From assembly GCF_026745355.1 (NCBI RefSeq), contig NC_079202.1:6279629-6343628 (forward strand): a stretch of 64,000 nucleotides of DNA, in the 5' to 3' direction. A program made the position numbers and the translations under genes. This document shows, in pieces, positions 34,201 to 44,651 of the stretch (its first letter is position 1; each line of letters opens with the position of its first letter). Below the pieces are notes generated by a model. The model was given only the letters and a program-made list of their open reading frames with translations. It had not been told where the DNA came from and made no database searches. This DNA comes from Beta vulgaris subsp. vulgaris (Eukaryota; Streptophyta; Magnoliopsida; Caryophyllales; Amaranthaceae).

Positions 34201-37200
34201 AGCTAATTTTGTCTATAATTATTGCAACGACTTTGCATCGTTACTTATGTTTATACATGTCTATTGCAACGACTTTTGTTGTTACTACACGTTTCACATT
34301 TTAGTGCAACGATTTTGTTGTTGCCAAAACTTTTAAAAAAAATCTGAAAATTAAAAATTCAACATCATAAAACAAAACCCACAAATATACTCTTCCAGTT
34401 TCCCACCAACTCTCTTTCATCAAAGGGTTTTCCCCTTCAAAGCTTACATGCGACTGAGCTGCACACAATCCTCCGACGGTTGTTGTTCTGCAGAACGGTT
34501 GTCGTTCGATCGTCCGGCGTGTTGTCGTCCTCAATTCTCCGACGTCCTCTGTTGCCTTGTTGTTTCTCGTCCTCAATTCGGTCATCTTCTTCAGAACGGC
34601 TGCTGTTTGGTCGACCACCAACGACCACCGTCAACCTCCGGTAATACTTGGTTCATCATCCCTTAATTTTTTCCACTCTCTCTCTCCTGGGGTTCGTCGG
34701 ATTACTCAATTACTGAAAACATAACTTGTAACTTATGAATGTGTTAAAACTTACGAACACTTATGAATGTGTTAAAACTTACGAACACTGGTTTTATGAT
34801 TTGAGATAATTTGTGTTAAAACTTTCTGTTAAATGTGATTTGTGAATGCATCTTATGAATGTGTTTTCTTCATTCTAAATTACTTGTTTTATTACTAGCC
34901 CCCAATTTAATTTTGTTTGCAGATATGTGTATTAGTAGTATGGTCGATTGATAAAAATTATATCTTTACATCAATTTCATATCTATACATGAATTCTCTT
35001 GAATTACGATGCTCCTAGGATTTGAGTAAATGATTTAGCCTAATTTATTCAATTATAGTGATATCAATTGTTTTTGTTGATTGACTATCATGGGTTTTGC
35101 CCCATGCCCCCATCCTTGTTGTTTTAATGTGTTTTATAGGGTGTTAAATTTTAAATGAAAAACTCTCTCGTTAACTTACATTAACTTATGACCAAAATTT
35201 TAAATCAATTTTATCAAACATTGACACAAAATTCATGTGTTCTTATTCTTGGTCAGGTTGATTTTGACCAAACTAGTGAAATTCAAAAGGTTTATAGCTT
35301 TGTGGTTGTGGACAAGGTAAGTGTTATACTTTCGGAAATAACTTTGTATAGTCAAACTAATGTTCATGGTGCTAATACTTGTTTTTCTTGTTACGTGTGT
35401 ATTAAACTATCTATATAGTTTCACTTTGTGCATATCTCATTGGGATGTTGTATACATCTTTCTGAATTACTTTACTCTCTGAATTTAGGGAATGGCTTTT
35501 TGTAAGGAATGGATGAAAATAAGTGATCATTCATTGCCCGAATATAGGGAGGGTGTTGATGGTTTTTTAGACTTTGCATTTTCCAGTATTATAGACGTTC
35601 ATGATGCTGCGACCATTAGATGTCCTTGTGATAAATGTCGTAATCTGATTTTTAAAAAAAGGTGTGATGTGAGGTTTGATTTACTAAAGTGGGGAATGTA
35701 TGAGAATTATACTACCTGGGAACTACATGGGGAAATTGTCGATAATCTTGATGGTGGTCAGACAATTCTTGATATTCCTGATATAGAAGGGGCAGGACAT
35801 GATGACAGTGAAGTCAACATGTTGGAGGATGCTTTCGGGGTACCAGCCATGTATTTTGGGCTCAATGAGGAAGAAGTCAATGTGTTTAATGAACATCCTA
35901 GAGGAGAGGCAGCAAAGTTTTATGATTTGTTGAAAGCATATCAAGAGCCACTAATAGTCGAAGGCACAACAATGTCAAAATTGTCTTATATTGTGAAATT
36001 ATTACATTTAAAAGTTTTAAACAATTGGAGTGATAGTTCTTTTGATAGTTTGTTGAAGTTGCAACGCCAGGCTTGGGGAACTGTTATTCCTGATTCTTAT
36101 TATGAGGCAAAAAAATTGATTGCTGATTTGGGGCTTGAGTGTGTTAAAATTGATGCTTGTAAGAATGATTGTTTTTTGTACTGGAAAGAGAATGCAAATT
36201 TAGATAAGTGTCCTACATGTGATTTCCCTAGGTTTAAAAATGTTGATAAAGGACCTTCAAAAGGAGTTAAAGTTCCACACAAGGTGTTACGATACTTTCC
36301 ATTGAAATCTAGGTTACAAAGGTTGTACATGTCTAGAAAAACAGCTAAGGATATGTTGTGGCATAAAATTGAAAGGGTGGATAAGAAAGGGGAAATGAGT
36401 CATCCTGCTGATTCTCCTGCATGGAAATTTATTGATAAAGAGTATACTTCATTTGCTAGTGATCCTCGAAATGTAAGACTTGGACTAGCTTGTGATGGTT
36501 TTCAACCTTTTGATAATTCAACACATAGTATTTGGCCGGTTGTTCTGATTCCGTACAATTTGCCTCCTTGGTTATGCATGAAACCTCATTCTTTTCTTTT
36601 ATCTTTACTTATACCTGGTCCCACAAGTCCTGGTCGAAGCATTGATGTATATCTTCAACCTTTAATTGAAGAGCTAAAGGAGCTTTGGGAAATTGGGGTA
36701 GAAACATATGATGCTCACTCAAAGCAAAATTTTAATATGCGTGCAATGTTGTTATGGACGATCAGTGACTTTCCTGCTTATGCTGATTTGTCGGGTTGGT
36801 CAACTAAAGGTGGATATGCGTGTCCTTCTTGTCACAAGCACACTCACCGTACTTCACTAATGAGTAAAGGTGGCTATTTGCGTCATCGTCGTTGGTTACC
36901 CTCTAATCATAAATGGAGGATAGATAGAAAATCATTTGATAACACAAGGGAAAAAGATAGTGCACCGGTTCCGTTGACTGGGGATGAAATTTTGAACTAT
37001 TTTAACAATTTTGAGCCAGAAAAATTTGGAAAGGTTGCTGGAAAAAAAAGAAAGCGAGATGCCTTAAATAGCTTGTATGGTTGGAACAAGAAAAGCATTT
37101 TTTTCCAACTGCCTTATTGGAAGAAGCTACTAATACGACATAATTTAGATGTCATGCATATCGAAAAAAACGTGTCTGATAATATATTAAGTACATTAAT

Positions 37201-40200
37201 GAATATCAAAGGAAAGACTAAAGACACAATAAAGGCCCGTATTGATTTGATGAATATGGGCATTCGAGCCGACCTCCATCCTATTTTAGAGGGAGACAAA
37301 GTGCGTGTTCCTTTAGCATCTTACACTTTAAACTCAACTGCTAAGGCTGCAATTTGTGAGATGTTTGCAACTATGAAGTCTCCTGATGGATATTTGTCGA
37401 ACATTTCAAGGTGTGTAAGGGACAGTGGTAAAAAAATCTCGGGTTTGAAAAGTCATGATCATCATGTTTTTATTCAGCAGCTTCTTCCTCTTGCAACTCG
37501 TGGTTTTTTGCCCAACAATGTTTATGAGCCTTTGGTTGAGTTAAGCTCCTATTTCCGTAATCTGTGCTCCAAAAAATTAACAACAAAGCAACTTGATGAC
37601 CTTGAAGCTCAAATCCCTTACACATTGTGCAAGCTTGAGATGGTTTTTCCACCGGCATTTTTTTGATGTGATGGTACATTTAGTGGTGCATTTGGCTTCT
37701 GAGGCTAGGATTGGAGGTCCCGTTCGATATAGATGGATGTACCCAGTTGAGAGGTATGTTATTTTGTTATATATATTTTTTCTTTCTATTTATGTCTTAA
37801 TTATTCAACATTTTAAGAATCTTGTATTGACATTAGGTATCTTCGAACACTAAAAAAGTACATTCGAAATAGAGCACAACCAGAGGGTTGCATAGCAGAA
37901 GGATATCTCGCCGACGAGTGTCTAACATTTTGCTCTAGATATATGAATGACATTGACTCAAAATTCAATCGTAAAGGGAGAAATGATGATGATGATAAAG
38001 GGAATGAGGATAATTTCACAAACAAGATGGATATATTCAAACCACTTGGACGCCCTTTGGGACAAGGAGTGGCACTGCATCTTGAATTTGAAGAGTTTAA
38101 TCAAATTCATTTCTATAATCTTGTTAATTGTGATGATCTTCTTGATTTTGTTAAGTAAGTTGTCATACTACTTAATTATTTTATATGTTCATAATTTATT
38201 TTTAGGCCTAATTTTTATTAGTTTTATATTTTTTCTTATATAGTGAGCATAAGTTAGAGTTGGAGAAGAAAAGTCCTAGAAACGTAGAACGGAGACACAA
38301 AAGACAATTTGCTGATTGGGTATATGATCGCGTAAGTTCATAACTAATTCATGTACAGAAAACTGAATATAAATATTATGCGGAGAAAATATGTGACGAT
38401 ATTATGTTTTTTATTTGTCAACAGGTGACCAAATTGTATAAGGATGGGAAGATGGATGAAAATTTGTATAACTTAGTTTGTTCTCCTTCTAGAGTTGTAA
38501 GGCGTTACGCGGGATATATTGTTAATGGTTTTCGATTCCATACTATTGACCGGTGTGAGAAAAGAAAAACTCAAAACAGTGGAGTAATGGTACGAGGGGA
38601 TGATAATTCTGATAAGGAATATTATGGAATTCTGAAAGATGTTTTTGAGATGTGTTACCATGGTGGGAACTGTGTATTTGTTTTTAAATGTTCTTGGTTT
38701 GATGTCGAGCACCTGGGTAGAGGATATAAAGTGGATGATCATGGTTCCATTTCTGTGAATAAGAAGGCGTCCCTGAAAACAGATGAAGTATATGTGTTAG
38801 AATCTCAAGTGGAGCAAGTGTTTTATATACAACACCCAAAAAGTGCAGATTGGAATTTTGTTATTAAAACTCAGCCACGAGATCTTTATGATTTGCCAAG
38901 CATAGAGATCGTTGACCAACTTGAGATTGATGACATAGTTGTAGATGTGGATGCATACCAGCAAGTGGAAGTAGATGAAGCCGAATTTCATAATTTAAGC
39001 GAAACAAATGATGATTTTTTTGTAGACTCATTAGCGACTAATACCTTTATGGTAGAAAAAGAACCTACAGTTGTAAAAATGGTTAGAAAAGCAATGAAGG
39101 ATCTAGGCAAAGTCAATGATGACTTTATCAATGATGGTGACATTGAATCATATGAAGATTCAAGTGAAGAGGAAGAATTTGATGAGTCCTCATCTAATTG
39201 ATGTGTCTGTTTTGTTATATTCTAGTGTGCTTAGTTCAAGATAAAATTTTAGTCTTTTAATTCCTTAATCTTATGGTATCTTACGGTCTGATATTTTATT
39301 GTAGTTGGAATTTATTCTTGACTTTGGATTAGATAATTTTTGTCTTATATAATGATCAATATGTTATTTTTATATGATAAATTTTCTAGCCTTTTGTTTT
39401 AATGGCTGCTATTAATTTTCATATTTTGTTTCTTGTTTATTTATCTAATTGATGTTTCTTGTTTATAATTTATCTCAAATGTTGAAGCTAAGTAAAATAT
39501 GGTTGGTAGAGGTGGAGCAAAGAATGTGGGAAGTCGCAACAATGATGGAAAAGGTATGTGTCATATACTGAAATTTTACGTTCCTTTTTCTATATTTTGT
39601 TTCCTTAAAGGTCCATTATTTAAATGATGCAGCAAGTGTTGGAGGTAATCGAGAAGTTTTGGGAAAAAAAAATCCGATTCTAGTTCAGCGCAATCAGAAT
39701 TTTGTCCCGAGATTACGGACTCTTGCAAATCCACCTCAAATTGATGAAAATTGTGAGTCGACGGCTCCCAATAATAGAGTTACCTTACATGAGGTCGGCC
39801 ACCTTGATATTGATATGGAAAATCCAAATATGAGCAATGATTTGTCTGGATTTATTTCATCAAATGAAGGTATTGTTAGAAAGTATATTAATAAAATACT
39901 TTAGCAACTTTTTAGAAGACACTCTAAATCTATATGTTGTGGATTAGAAAACACTTTAGCAACTCTTTAATTTGTATGTGCATATGTAAGATGTACCTCC
40001 ACAACTTGGAAAGAGGAAAAGAACGAACAAGTTGAACACAAGGATCTCAAAGGCTTTAGAAGCAAATGTTGTCGTGCAAGATCAGCCTATCCAAAGAAGG
40101 GAAGAGTTGAATGCCCAAAATGGTCGAAATACTAACCGACAGCGTGATAACCAAGCACTAGGAGGGAACAATGGTTCAGCACACTCGACAGTTAATGACG

Positions 40201-42988
40201 ACACTCCTCAGAATGGTGAAGGTAAGTATAACAAATTATTTAATGTCACTCTTAATATGTTAATCAAGACACTTTCTCCTGCTATTTTCCCCCCCTTAAA
40301 TTCCTACTTTTCTTTTATACTATTTTAGCTACAAGTAACGTGAAACGGCGGGGACACAGGGGAAAATACAAAAGTTACGTAGTTGACATGAAATTGAAAG
40401 GGCAGAAATCTAAATTAAAAATCTACATTCCTGATGACATTGATCGTGCAATTGGTGAGAATGCTCGTCATTTGGTGAATGAATGTGGTCGTGTTGTAAG
40501 AACAAAGGCTCCTTTAAATGTAAACACTTGGAAAGAAGCATTTGCAAAGGCAGGTGATTCAATGTGGCGAGAAATTCAGGTTTTTACTATGCTGCATTGT
40601 TTTTTGTTTTAGCAACATTGTTCTTTAAATGATTTTCTTAATATTATTCTTTGATTATTTTTTTTTGTTTTTGTTAGAACAAACTTGAAATCAAGGTGGG
40701 TAGTTCTTACATGAAGATGCAAGCCTTTTCCATCGATACCATGCAACGCCTTTACAGGTTATGGAAAAGTCGATTGCACTATTATTATAAGATTTGTGGA
40801 CAAGATGATAAAGAGCGCCTTGACAATCCACCACCAGACTTACCAAAAGAACAATGGGAATATTGTGTAGCACGATTTGGGTCTGATGATTTCAAGGTTT
40901 GAATTAGCTTTTTTATTTTATTGAAAGCGTGTGCATTTATCTTATTTATGATCTTTAATTAATTGATTTTTTTTACTAATTATGTAGAGAATAAGTGAAC
41001 GAAATTCCAAAAATCGTTTGTCTAAGAACAGAACAACACAGACCACTGGTAACTTGTCATTTGCTGAAGTTGAACATATCTTGGTAAAAATGTTTTGACT
41101 TATAATAACATTTATAGTTTTAAGGATTTAGCTATGTCATGCAAAATAAAACTTGTTACCATTTATGCGCTTTTGTATTCACCAGACTCAAGAAAACAAT
41201 GGAGTGAAACCATCGGCTGATGTGATTTGGCTTATTGAGCACACGACAGAAGATGAACAGGGTAATTTAGAGTGGGCTGATGATCGTTCAAAGGAAATTC
41301 ATGTATGTTAAAATTCCAAAAAGATTATATGATATTCTTTAGTGTACTTGTGTTGTTATTATAGTTATAATTTTAATATAACATTGTATTTTTTAGGAAC
41401 AACTGAAAGATGTTGTTGCTGCACATGGTGACTCAATGACTCAAGAGGAAATACTTCTAGATGTTCTGAAACCTAGATCAGGTTATTTTCGTGGCAAGGG
41501 AACTGCTTTACCAGGGTATAGTAAAGGAAGACAACTACTTGAACATCAAAACTTGATTCATAACCAACAAAAAACTATTCAGGAGCAACAACAATTGATT
41601 AAGGAGTTGCAACAAAATCAAGAAAGAACAACAAAACAACTTGAAGAGTCTCGAGAGGCAACAACAAGACTGTTACAACAACAAAAGGAGGAGACACAAC
41701 GTGCAATGGATACCATGAAGGAAGAATTACTTCGAGAACTTGCTGCTAGAGTTACAAGCTAATATGAAGATATTTGAAAGTAAGTTAGAGAAAATTTCTT
41801 TTATGCTCTTATACAACTTATATTATGTTAATATTCGTTTATTATTAGGATATGATATTTTTCTTGCTCTTTTAATGTTTCCGCTGTTGGATTTATGTCA
41901 TTGTTTGGGAGTTTGACCATCATTTGAAGACTACGATGGCTTGTGTATTGTTCATTGCATGTGTAGAAAAAATGGCCTAAATATATACACTAAGAGATAA
42001 TGTTTATCTTGCAGGTAGTGTTGAGAAAGTAAATATATGGAGATATTATGAAAGCATATGGTATGTGAATTGCGCGCGGTGACTTTTTATGCATTGGGTA
42101 TGGTTTTTTTTGGAATGATTATGGATCAATGATCGATTGATATTCTTATATATGGTGATTAAGAGAATGTTGATCATAGAATGATTTGGGAACATTGACG
42201 GATGATATTATTGGAGCAATGATGAATGTAAATTTTTGGAAGAATGATTGATGTATAAGTTAGATGTGATGATTGTGTGAGCAATGGACATGTTTTTTGT
42301 ATTAATGTATTTTACATTATTATGAATTAAATTTTTTGGATCCCGTAAATTATTAGGGTCTCATATTATATCAAAAAGTTTTTACAGGTTCAGAGCTCAA
42401 TTACAAATAATAATTTATATTCTTGCATCTAAAACGTACATTACTTTAGAAGCGACATTGGTCGTTGCTAAAATACATTGTATCTATTTAAATTAGTTTT
42501 ATTCAAAGCTTTTGCAACAAATAAAGTCGTTGCAAAAAACAGTTTATGTTTAACAAAGACTATAGTCGCTGCAAAACCAAATCTTATCTATTTCATTAAA
42601 TTTGATTAAGTATCTTCAGCAACGAAATTTGTTGTATCAATAGATTGACTTGTTTTGCAACGACAAATGTTGTTGCCATAAATTCCATTCATATAATTAT
42701 ATCCCACTATGTATGGCAACGACATTTTTATTGCAACGACTACTGTCGTTGTCAAATACGTTTTTTTTGCAACAACAAATGTCGTTGCTCGCATTTTTAG
42801 TGACGCCTGTACCCGCAACGACCTTGCAACGACAAATGTCGTTGCAAAAGATCTTTTTCGCAACGATAAATAACTTTTAACAACGACATTTGTCGTTGCC
42901 AAAAACAGGTTTTCTTGTAGTGCAAGTTGAGCAAGCCAAGATGAGACAATTGGCTAAGGAGCAAAAACTTTTGGAAAGAGGACTTTAA
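24733..42988 (+). CDS. F3H: Flavanone 3-hydroxylase (2-ODD), last exon split by a CACTA transposon
   Basis: The family converts naringenin-type flavanones to dihydroflavonols in the cytosol using 2-oxoglutarate, O2 and Fe(II), upstream of flavonols and anthocyanins. Exons: 24733-25104, 33160-33588, 33818-34018 and, beyond the transposon, 42926-42988. All junctions are GT-AG and phase 0, and intron positions (after SSHLK, and after NLGNHAY) match F3H. The spliced, insertion-free product is 354 residues, usual for the family (about 355-370). Visible: [41 protein letters not shown], iron ligands His221 and Asp223 (RHFDP), His279 (ADHRAVV), and 2-oxoglutarate-binding Arg289-x-Ser291 (RLS). The CACTA insertion follows codon 334. 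With it the frame continues 24 codons into the element and stops at 34093, giving a 358-residue chimera with a foreign tail. Activity is unknown. A diverged F3H-like paralogue remains possible. Confidence 0.9.
25207..25278. repeat. AT dinucleotide microsatellite
   Basis: A nearly pure AT run of about 70 bp, broken once by ATAATAAT, inside F3H intron 1. Confidence 0.97.
25605..25864. mobile_element. Stowaway-type MITE in F3H intron 1
   Basis: Starts CTCCCTCTGTTTTTTTTTAT, ends AAAAACACAGGGAG, flanked by TA (25603-25604, 25865-25866). Confidence 0.85.
25967..26128. repeat. 81-bp tandem duplication
   Basis: Two adjacent copies of a unit containing ATATTAGTTGGACCATATTT and GAAATTTGTTCATAATAAT, differing at a few positions. 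Confidence 0.9.
26970..27812. mobile_element. Possible outer MITE interrupted by another MITE
   Basis: The left edge TTCTCTCTATTTTTTTATC and right edge GATAAAAAAAATAGAGGGAA are inverse copies. The right part resembles the interior of 25605-25864 (TGAAAGAT..TTCAAATACGTGTATTGAAAG). The inner Stowaway at 27019-27277 and further DNA lie between them. The borders are tentative. Confidence 0.45.
27019..27277. mobile_element. Stowaway-type MITE in F3H intron 1
   Basis: Starts CTTCCTCTGTTTCTAAATAA, ends TTATTTTGAAACGGAGGTAG, with TA on both sides (27017-27018, 27278-27279). Confidence 0.82.
27948..28190. mobile_element. Diverged Stowaway-like sequence
   Basis: It starts CTCTCTCTGTTTTATC after TA and ends near GATAAAACAAACAGA. 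Internal sequence matches 25605-25864, but the right GGGAG-TA end is lost. Confidence 0.5.
28469..28736. mobile_element. Stowaway-type MITE in F3H intron 1
   Basis: Ends CTCCCTTCGTATTTTTAATT and AATAAAAAATGGAGGGAG, flanked by TA at 28467-28468 and 28737-28738. Confidence 0.88.
28799..29313. mobile_element. Mutator-type long-TIR MITE, 9-bp TSD
   Basis: It begins GGAAAATTTGCACAAACCAC and ends with the inverse (GGTGGTTTCTGTGCAAATTT and TCT). The 9-bp flank TATTTTATT is identical on both sides (28790-28798, 29314-29322). The arms are about 200 bp long and include TAAACTCCCACCTC and its mirror GAGGTGGGAGTTTA. A 9-bp target duplication with long inverted repeats fits the Mutator superfamily. The central 130 bp has no coding capacity. 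Confidence 0.93.
29765..30300. repeat. CGAGTCGAG-rich repeat region
   Basis: Dense TCGAGTCGAG, GAGCTTAACGAGCTTTCGAG and complementary CTCGACTTG words occur, with left and right parts in roughly opposite orientation. It resembles an old inverted-repeat transposon end, but no clean termini were found. Confidence 0.5.
33160..33588 (+). CDS. F3H: F3H exon 2
   Basis: It encodes residues 125-267, from [18 protein letters not shown] to VVNLGNHAY, and ends before GTAAGT. It holds two of the three iron ligands, His221 and Asp223 in [10 protein letters not shown], and the cofactor-site region VNYYPECP. The usual F3H forms here are HTDPGTIT and NLGDHGH, so several normally conserved neighbours of the active site are changed. 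Confidence 0.93.
33818..34018 (+). CDS. F3H: F3H exon 3, part before the insertion
   Basis: It starts after TTGCATAG. It encodes residues 268-334, [17 protein letters not shown] through [14 protein letters not shown]. It contains the third iron ligand His279 and Arg289/Ser291 of the RLS motif. The exon is broken after the CAA codon at 34016-34018 by the CACTA element. Confidence 0.93.
34040..34325. repeat. CACTA left sub-terminal repeats
   Basis: Seven or more copies of GCAACGAC / GTTGTTGC-type motifs in both orientations, presumed TNPA-binding sites. Confidence 0.85.
34326..35491 (+). other. CACTA leader and 5' introns upstream of TNP2
   Basis: A GC-richer segment at 34440-34640 may be the first non-coding exon, followed by AT-rich intron-like DNA to the CTGAATTTAG acceptor at 35488. 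No extra protein is recognised. Confidence 0.45.
35492..39201 (+). CDS. TNP2-type CACTA transposase
   Basis: This is the large transposase of En/Spm elements, which recognises and cuts the CACTA ends. Start [18 protein letters not shown] directly follows an intron acceptor. Exons: 35492-37753, 37838-38154, 38244-38331 and 38425-39201, all GT-AG. Domains in order: transposase-associated N-terminus with CPCDKCRN (residues 1-90), Transposase_21-like core (about 170-560, with [46 protein letters not shown]), then DUF4218- and DUF4216-like regions. The first frame ends at TGA 37664-37666. An extra T in a seven-T run at 37658-37664 shifts the frame from PAFF into [10 protein letters not shown], so as written the protein stops at 724 residues. 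With that base ignored the frame runs to an acidic C-terminus ending at 39201. The shift may be real or a homopolymer error. Confidence 0.9.
39499..41762 (+). CDS. TNPA-like (Ptta/En/Spm) protein
   Basis: This is the second CACTA gene, the presumed DNA-binding partner for the sub-terminal repeats. The frame assembles from eight GT-AG exons without a stop: 39499-39553, 39633-39869, 39991-40221, 40329-40579, 40678-40896, 40988-41083, 41186-41302 and 41397-41762. Start [15 protein letters not shown]. The middle part ([20 protein letters not shown], then a segment with [15 protein letters not shown] and [14 protein letters not shown]) is the Transposase_24/Ptta type. The C-terminus has [20 protein letters not shown] followed by a Gln/Glu-rich coiled coil (about 41540-41750) and stop TAA. 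No disabling change was seen, so it may be functional. Confidence 0.82.
41763..42449 (+). other. CACTA 3' untranslated and internal DNA
   Basis: AT-rich, no coding frame, between the TNPA-like stop and the right sub-terminal repeats. Confidence 0.5.
42450..42905. repeat. CACTA right sub-terminal repeats
   Basis: About a dozen GCAACGAC / GTCGTTGC motifs, several paired as GCAACGACAAATGTCGTTGC palindromes. Confidence 0.9.
42926..42988 (+). CDS. F3H: F3H exon 3, tail beyond the insertion
   Basis: Immediately after the second CAA (42923-42925) the F3H frame resumes with [20 protein letters not shown] and a TAA stop. This is the expected charged C-terminal helix of F3H (family form LARLKKLAKEQ). 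It fits in frame with 33818-34018 when the transposon and one CAA are removed. In the present arrangement it is separated from the rest of the gene by 8.9 kb. Confidence 0.93.
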   Translation, partial: VEQAKMRQLAKEQKLLERGL

Positions 42989-43373
42989 AACATGCGAATG
43001 AAGGAAAATATATTAAATCTTTGAAAACATAACCTGACATTTGAATGGAGATCATGGGATGGCTTTCAGGTGAAGATTTACTGTATAATAGATAATTAAG
43101 AATTATTGAAAAAAATAGTTTTTTCAATGCATAATAATCAGTATTCTTGTATTGATCAGCGGAAGCGTTCGTGGGATTATACTGTGATTTTATATTATAA
43201 AACTTATATTGTTGATAGTGAGTGTTCACGTACGTATTGATAAATTAAAGTGTCCTTAGAATTATTATATGTTTATTTTCGAATTAAGAACTTCTATTGA
43301 TAGTAGTAAGTGTTTTATTGATAGAAAAATGTCTTGGGATATTGAGATTTACGGATTAAATACTTGTGACACC
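42989..43373 (+). other. Presumed F3H 3' untranslated region and flank
   Basis: AT-rich DNA directly after the original F3H stop, with AATATATT and AATAATC strings that could serve as polyadenylation signals. No gene was seen. Confidence 0.4.
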
Positions 43374-43670
43374 CCTATTCAAAAGTGTATTCTACATACT
43401 TAAGAAATAAAAGATCATATATTTTAGTCTAAGGCCGAAAACTGCAGGAACATCTCATCTTGTATATCATAACAGTTTGGCAGAAATAGACCCTACATAT
43501 AGCCTCAACGAGAGACATCTATGGAGCTATTTGGTTAAGCCCAAACCGCGAATCCTCAGTAAAAGACTTAGTCAGGATCCTCTCAGTTGCCATCCTAGTA
43601 CGCATATATGAACCTTCGACGAAATTCTTTCCAACTAGAAGCGGGAGAGGTGGCGACCTTGTATCTAGTC
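43374..43670 (+). mobile_element. Gypsy-type LTR left end, truncated
   Basis: TGTGACACCCCTATTCAAAA at 43371-43390 looks like the start of a chromovirus-type LTR. It is cut off by the TRIM cluster that begins near 43676. No second copy was found. Confidence 0.35.
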
Positions 43671-43675
43671 CATGT

Positions 43676-43949
43676 AACACCCCTAGGTATTCAAGAGCTC
43701 ACTATTAGATATTGTCCTCTCTGGACGCTAGCATGCAAGGATTTGCTTTGGGGAAGAACTGAAGTCCTACCCAAAAGGCCTCTATTAGGTTGAAGTGTCC
43801 ACCTCTTAATAAAGCCAACTTTGCTCTCCTCAACTTCCAATGTGGGATAACAAACATCTTAGGTGCCTTCTCACCTCCTATAAGGAGCATGCGTCCCTGT
43901 AGGCACTACAGGACATCAAAATGGGTCCTAGCTCTGATATCATTTGTAA
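43676..43949 (-). mobile_element. TRIM fragment, minus strand
   Basis: On the minus strand it reads TGTTACAAATGATATCAGAG (a decayed Met-tRNA primer site after an LTR end). An internal stretch follows, then an LTR with GTTATCCCACATTGGAAG, ending CCTAGGGGTGTTACA. The related copy at 44131-44400 lies in the opposite orientation. Confidence 0.65.
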
Positions 43950-44131
43950 CATCCATATGATCAGGAGCCCACTAGTAGATATTATCCTCTTTATATAGAG
44001 GTGTATACCTAAACCTAGTAGATGCCTTTTGGGTAAGAATTCGATTTTGTACCAAAGCAAATACTTGCGAGATAGGGTCCGAAGAAGACTATATCTACTA
44101 GTAGGCTCCTGAACACTTAGGGGTGTTACAG
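43943..44131. mobile_element. Palindromic rearranged TRIM LTR
   Basis: The left half begins TGTAACATCC..GGAGCCCACTAGTAGATAT and the right half ends ATATCTACTAGTAGGCTCC..GGGGTGTTACA. The two halves are inverted copies of the end of the same LTR. This suggests two LTRs joined head to head or a fold-back copy. Confidence 0.6.
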
Positions 44132-44400
44132 ATGGTACAAAGCCAAGGCCCATTTCGATGTCCTATAGTGTATATGGGGACGCAGGTCCTTAAAGGAGGG
44201 GATAAGGTGCCTAAGATCTTGGCTATCTCACATCGGAATTTGAGGACAATAAATCATTTATTATTAAGAGGTGGATACATCAAGCTAGTAGAAGCCTTTT
44301 GGGTAGGGCTTTTATTCTGCACCAAATCAAATCCTTGCGGGCTAGGGCCCAAAGAGGACAATATCTACTAGTTGGTTCATGCACACCTAGGGGTGTTACA
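44131..44400 (+). mobile_element. TRIM fragment, plus strand
   Basis: It starts with a primer-site-like GATGGTAC after GGGGTGTTACA. The internal segment is homologous to the minus-strand copy (GATGTCCTATAGTG.., GGACGCAGG..). Its LTR contains GGCTATCTCACATCGGAA and ends CACCTAGGGGTGTTACA. Confidence 0.65.
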
Positions 44401-44651
44401 GATGGTATCAGAACAATCCTACAACAGTGTGTTGGGGCAACCCTAAGGCCGAATATTAGGAGTCCTCAGACGCTTAGTGGGGGGAGGATTCTAGGGCTAC
44501 ATTGTCGTAAAGAGTAACCCAGATGTCGTCAAACCGAATATATGAAGTCTCCGGCGATTAGTCTTCAGGCTAGGCAACCCACATGCCGTATGCCAAATGT
44601 GTGGAGTTCTCAAGCGCAACGAGGGCGTTGTTGTTCTCAAGTTGGGGTGTA
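44401..44651 (+). mobile_element. Cassandra-like internal region with primer binding site
   Basis: TGGTATCAGAAC at 44403-44414 is a one-mismatch Met-tRNA primer site (usual TGGTATCAGAGC). It is followed by 240 bp of non-coding DNA ending in TTGGGGTGTA just before the Cassandra LTR. The LTR on its left belongs to another TRIM family, so the junction looks recombinant. Confidence 0.6.

Larger units (their letters stand above)
34019..42922 (+). mobile_element. Complete, nearly intact autonomous CACTA element, TSD CAA
   Basis: The left end is CACTACAAAAAAATCC and the right end CCTGTTTTTGGCAACGAC-type sequence on the minus strand (plus: GGTTTTCTTGTAGTG). The target duplication CAA is at 34016-34018 and 42923-42925. 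Length is 8904 bp. It carries TNP2 (35492-39201) and a TNPA-like gene (39499-41762), both on the plus strand. Sub-terminal repeats of GCAACGAC / GTCGTTGC lie at 34040-34325 and 42450-42905. The coding regions are far better kept than in the 9667 element, and the repeat motif is different, so it is a separate family. It lies inside F3H exon 3. Confidence 0.96.
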
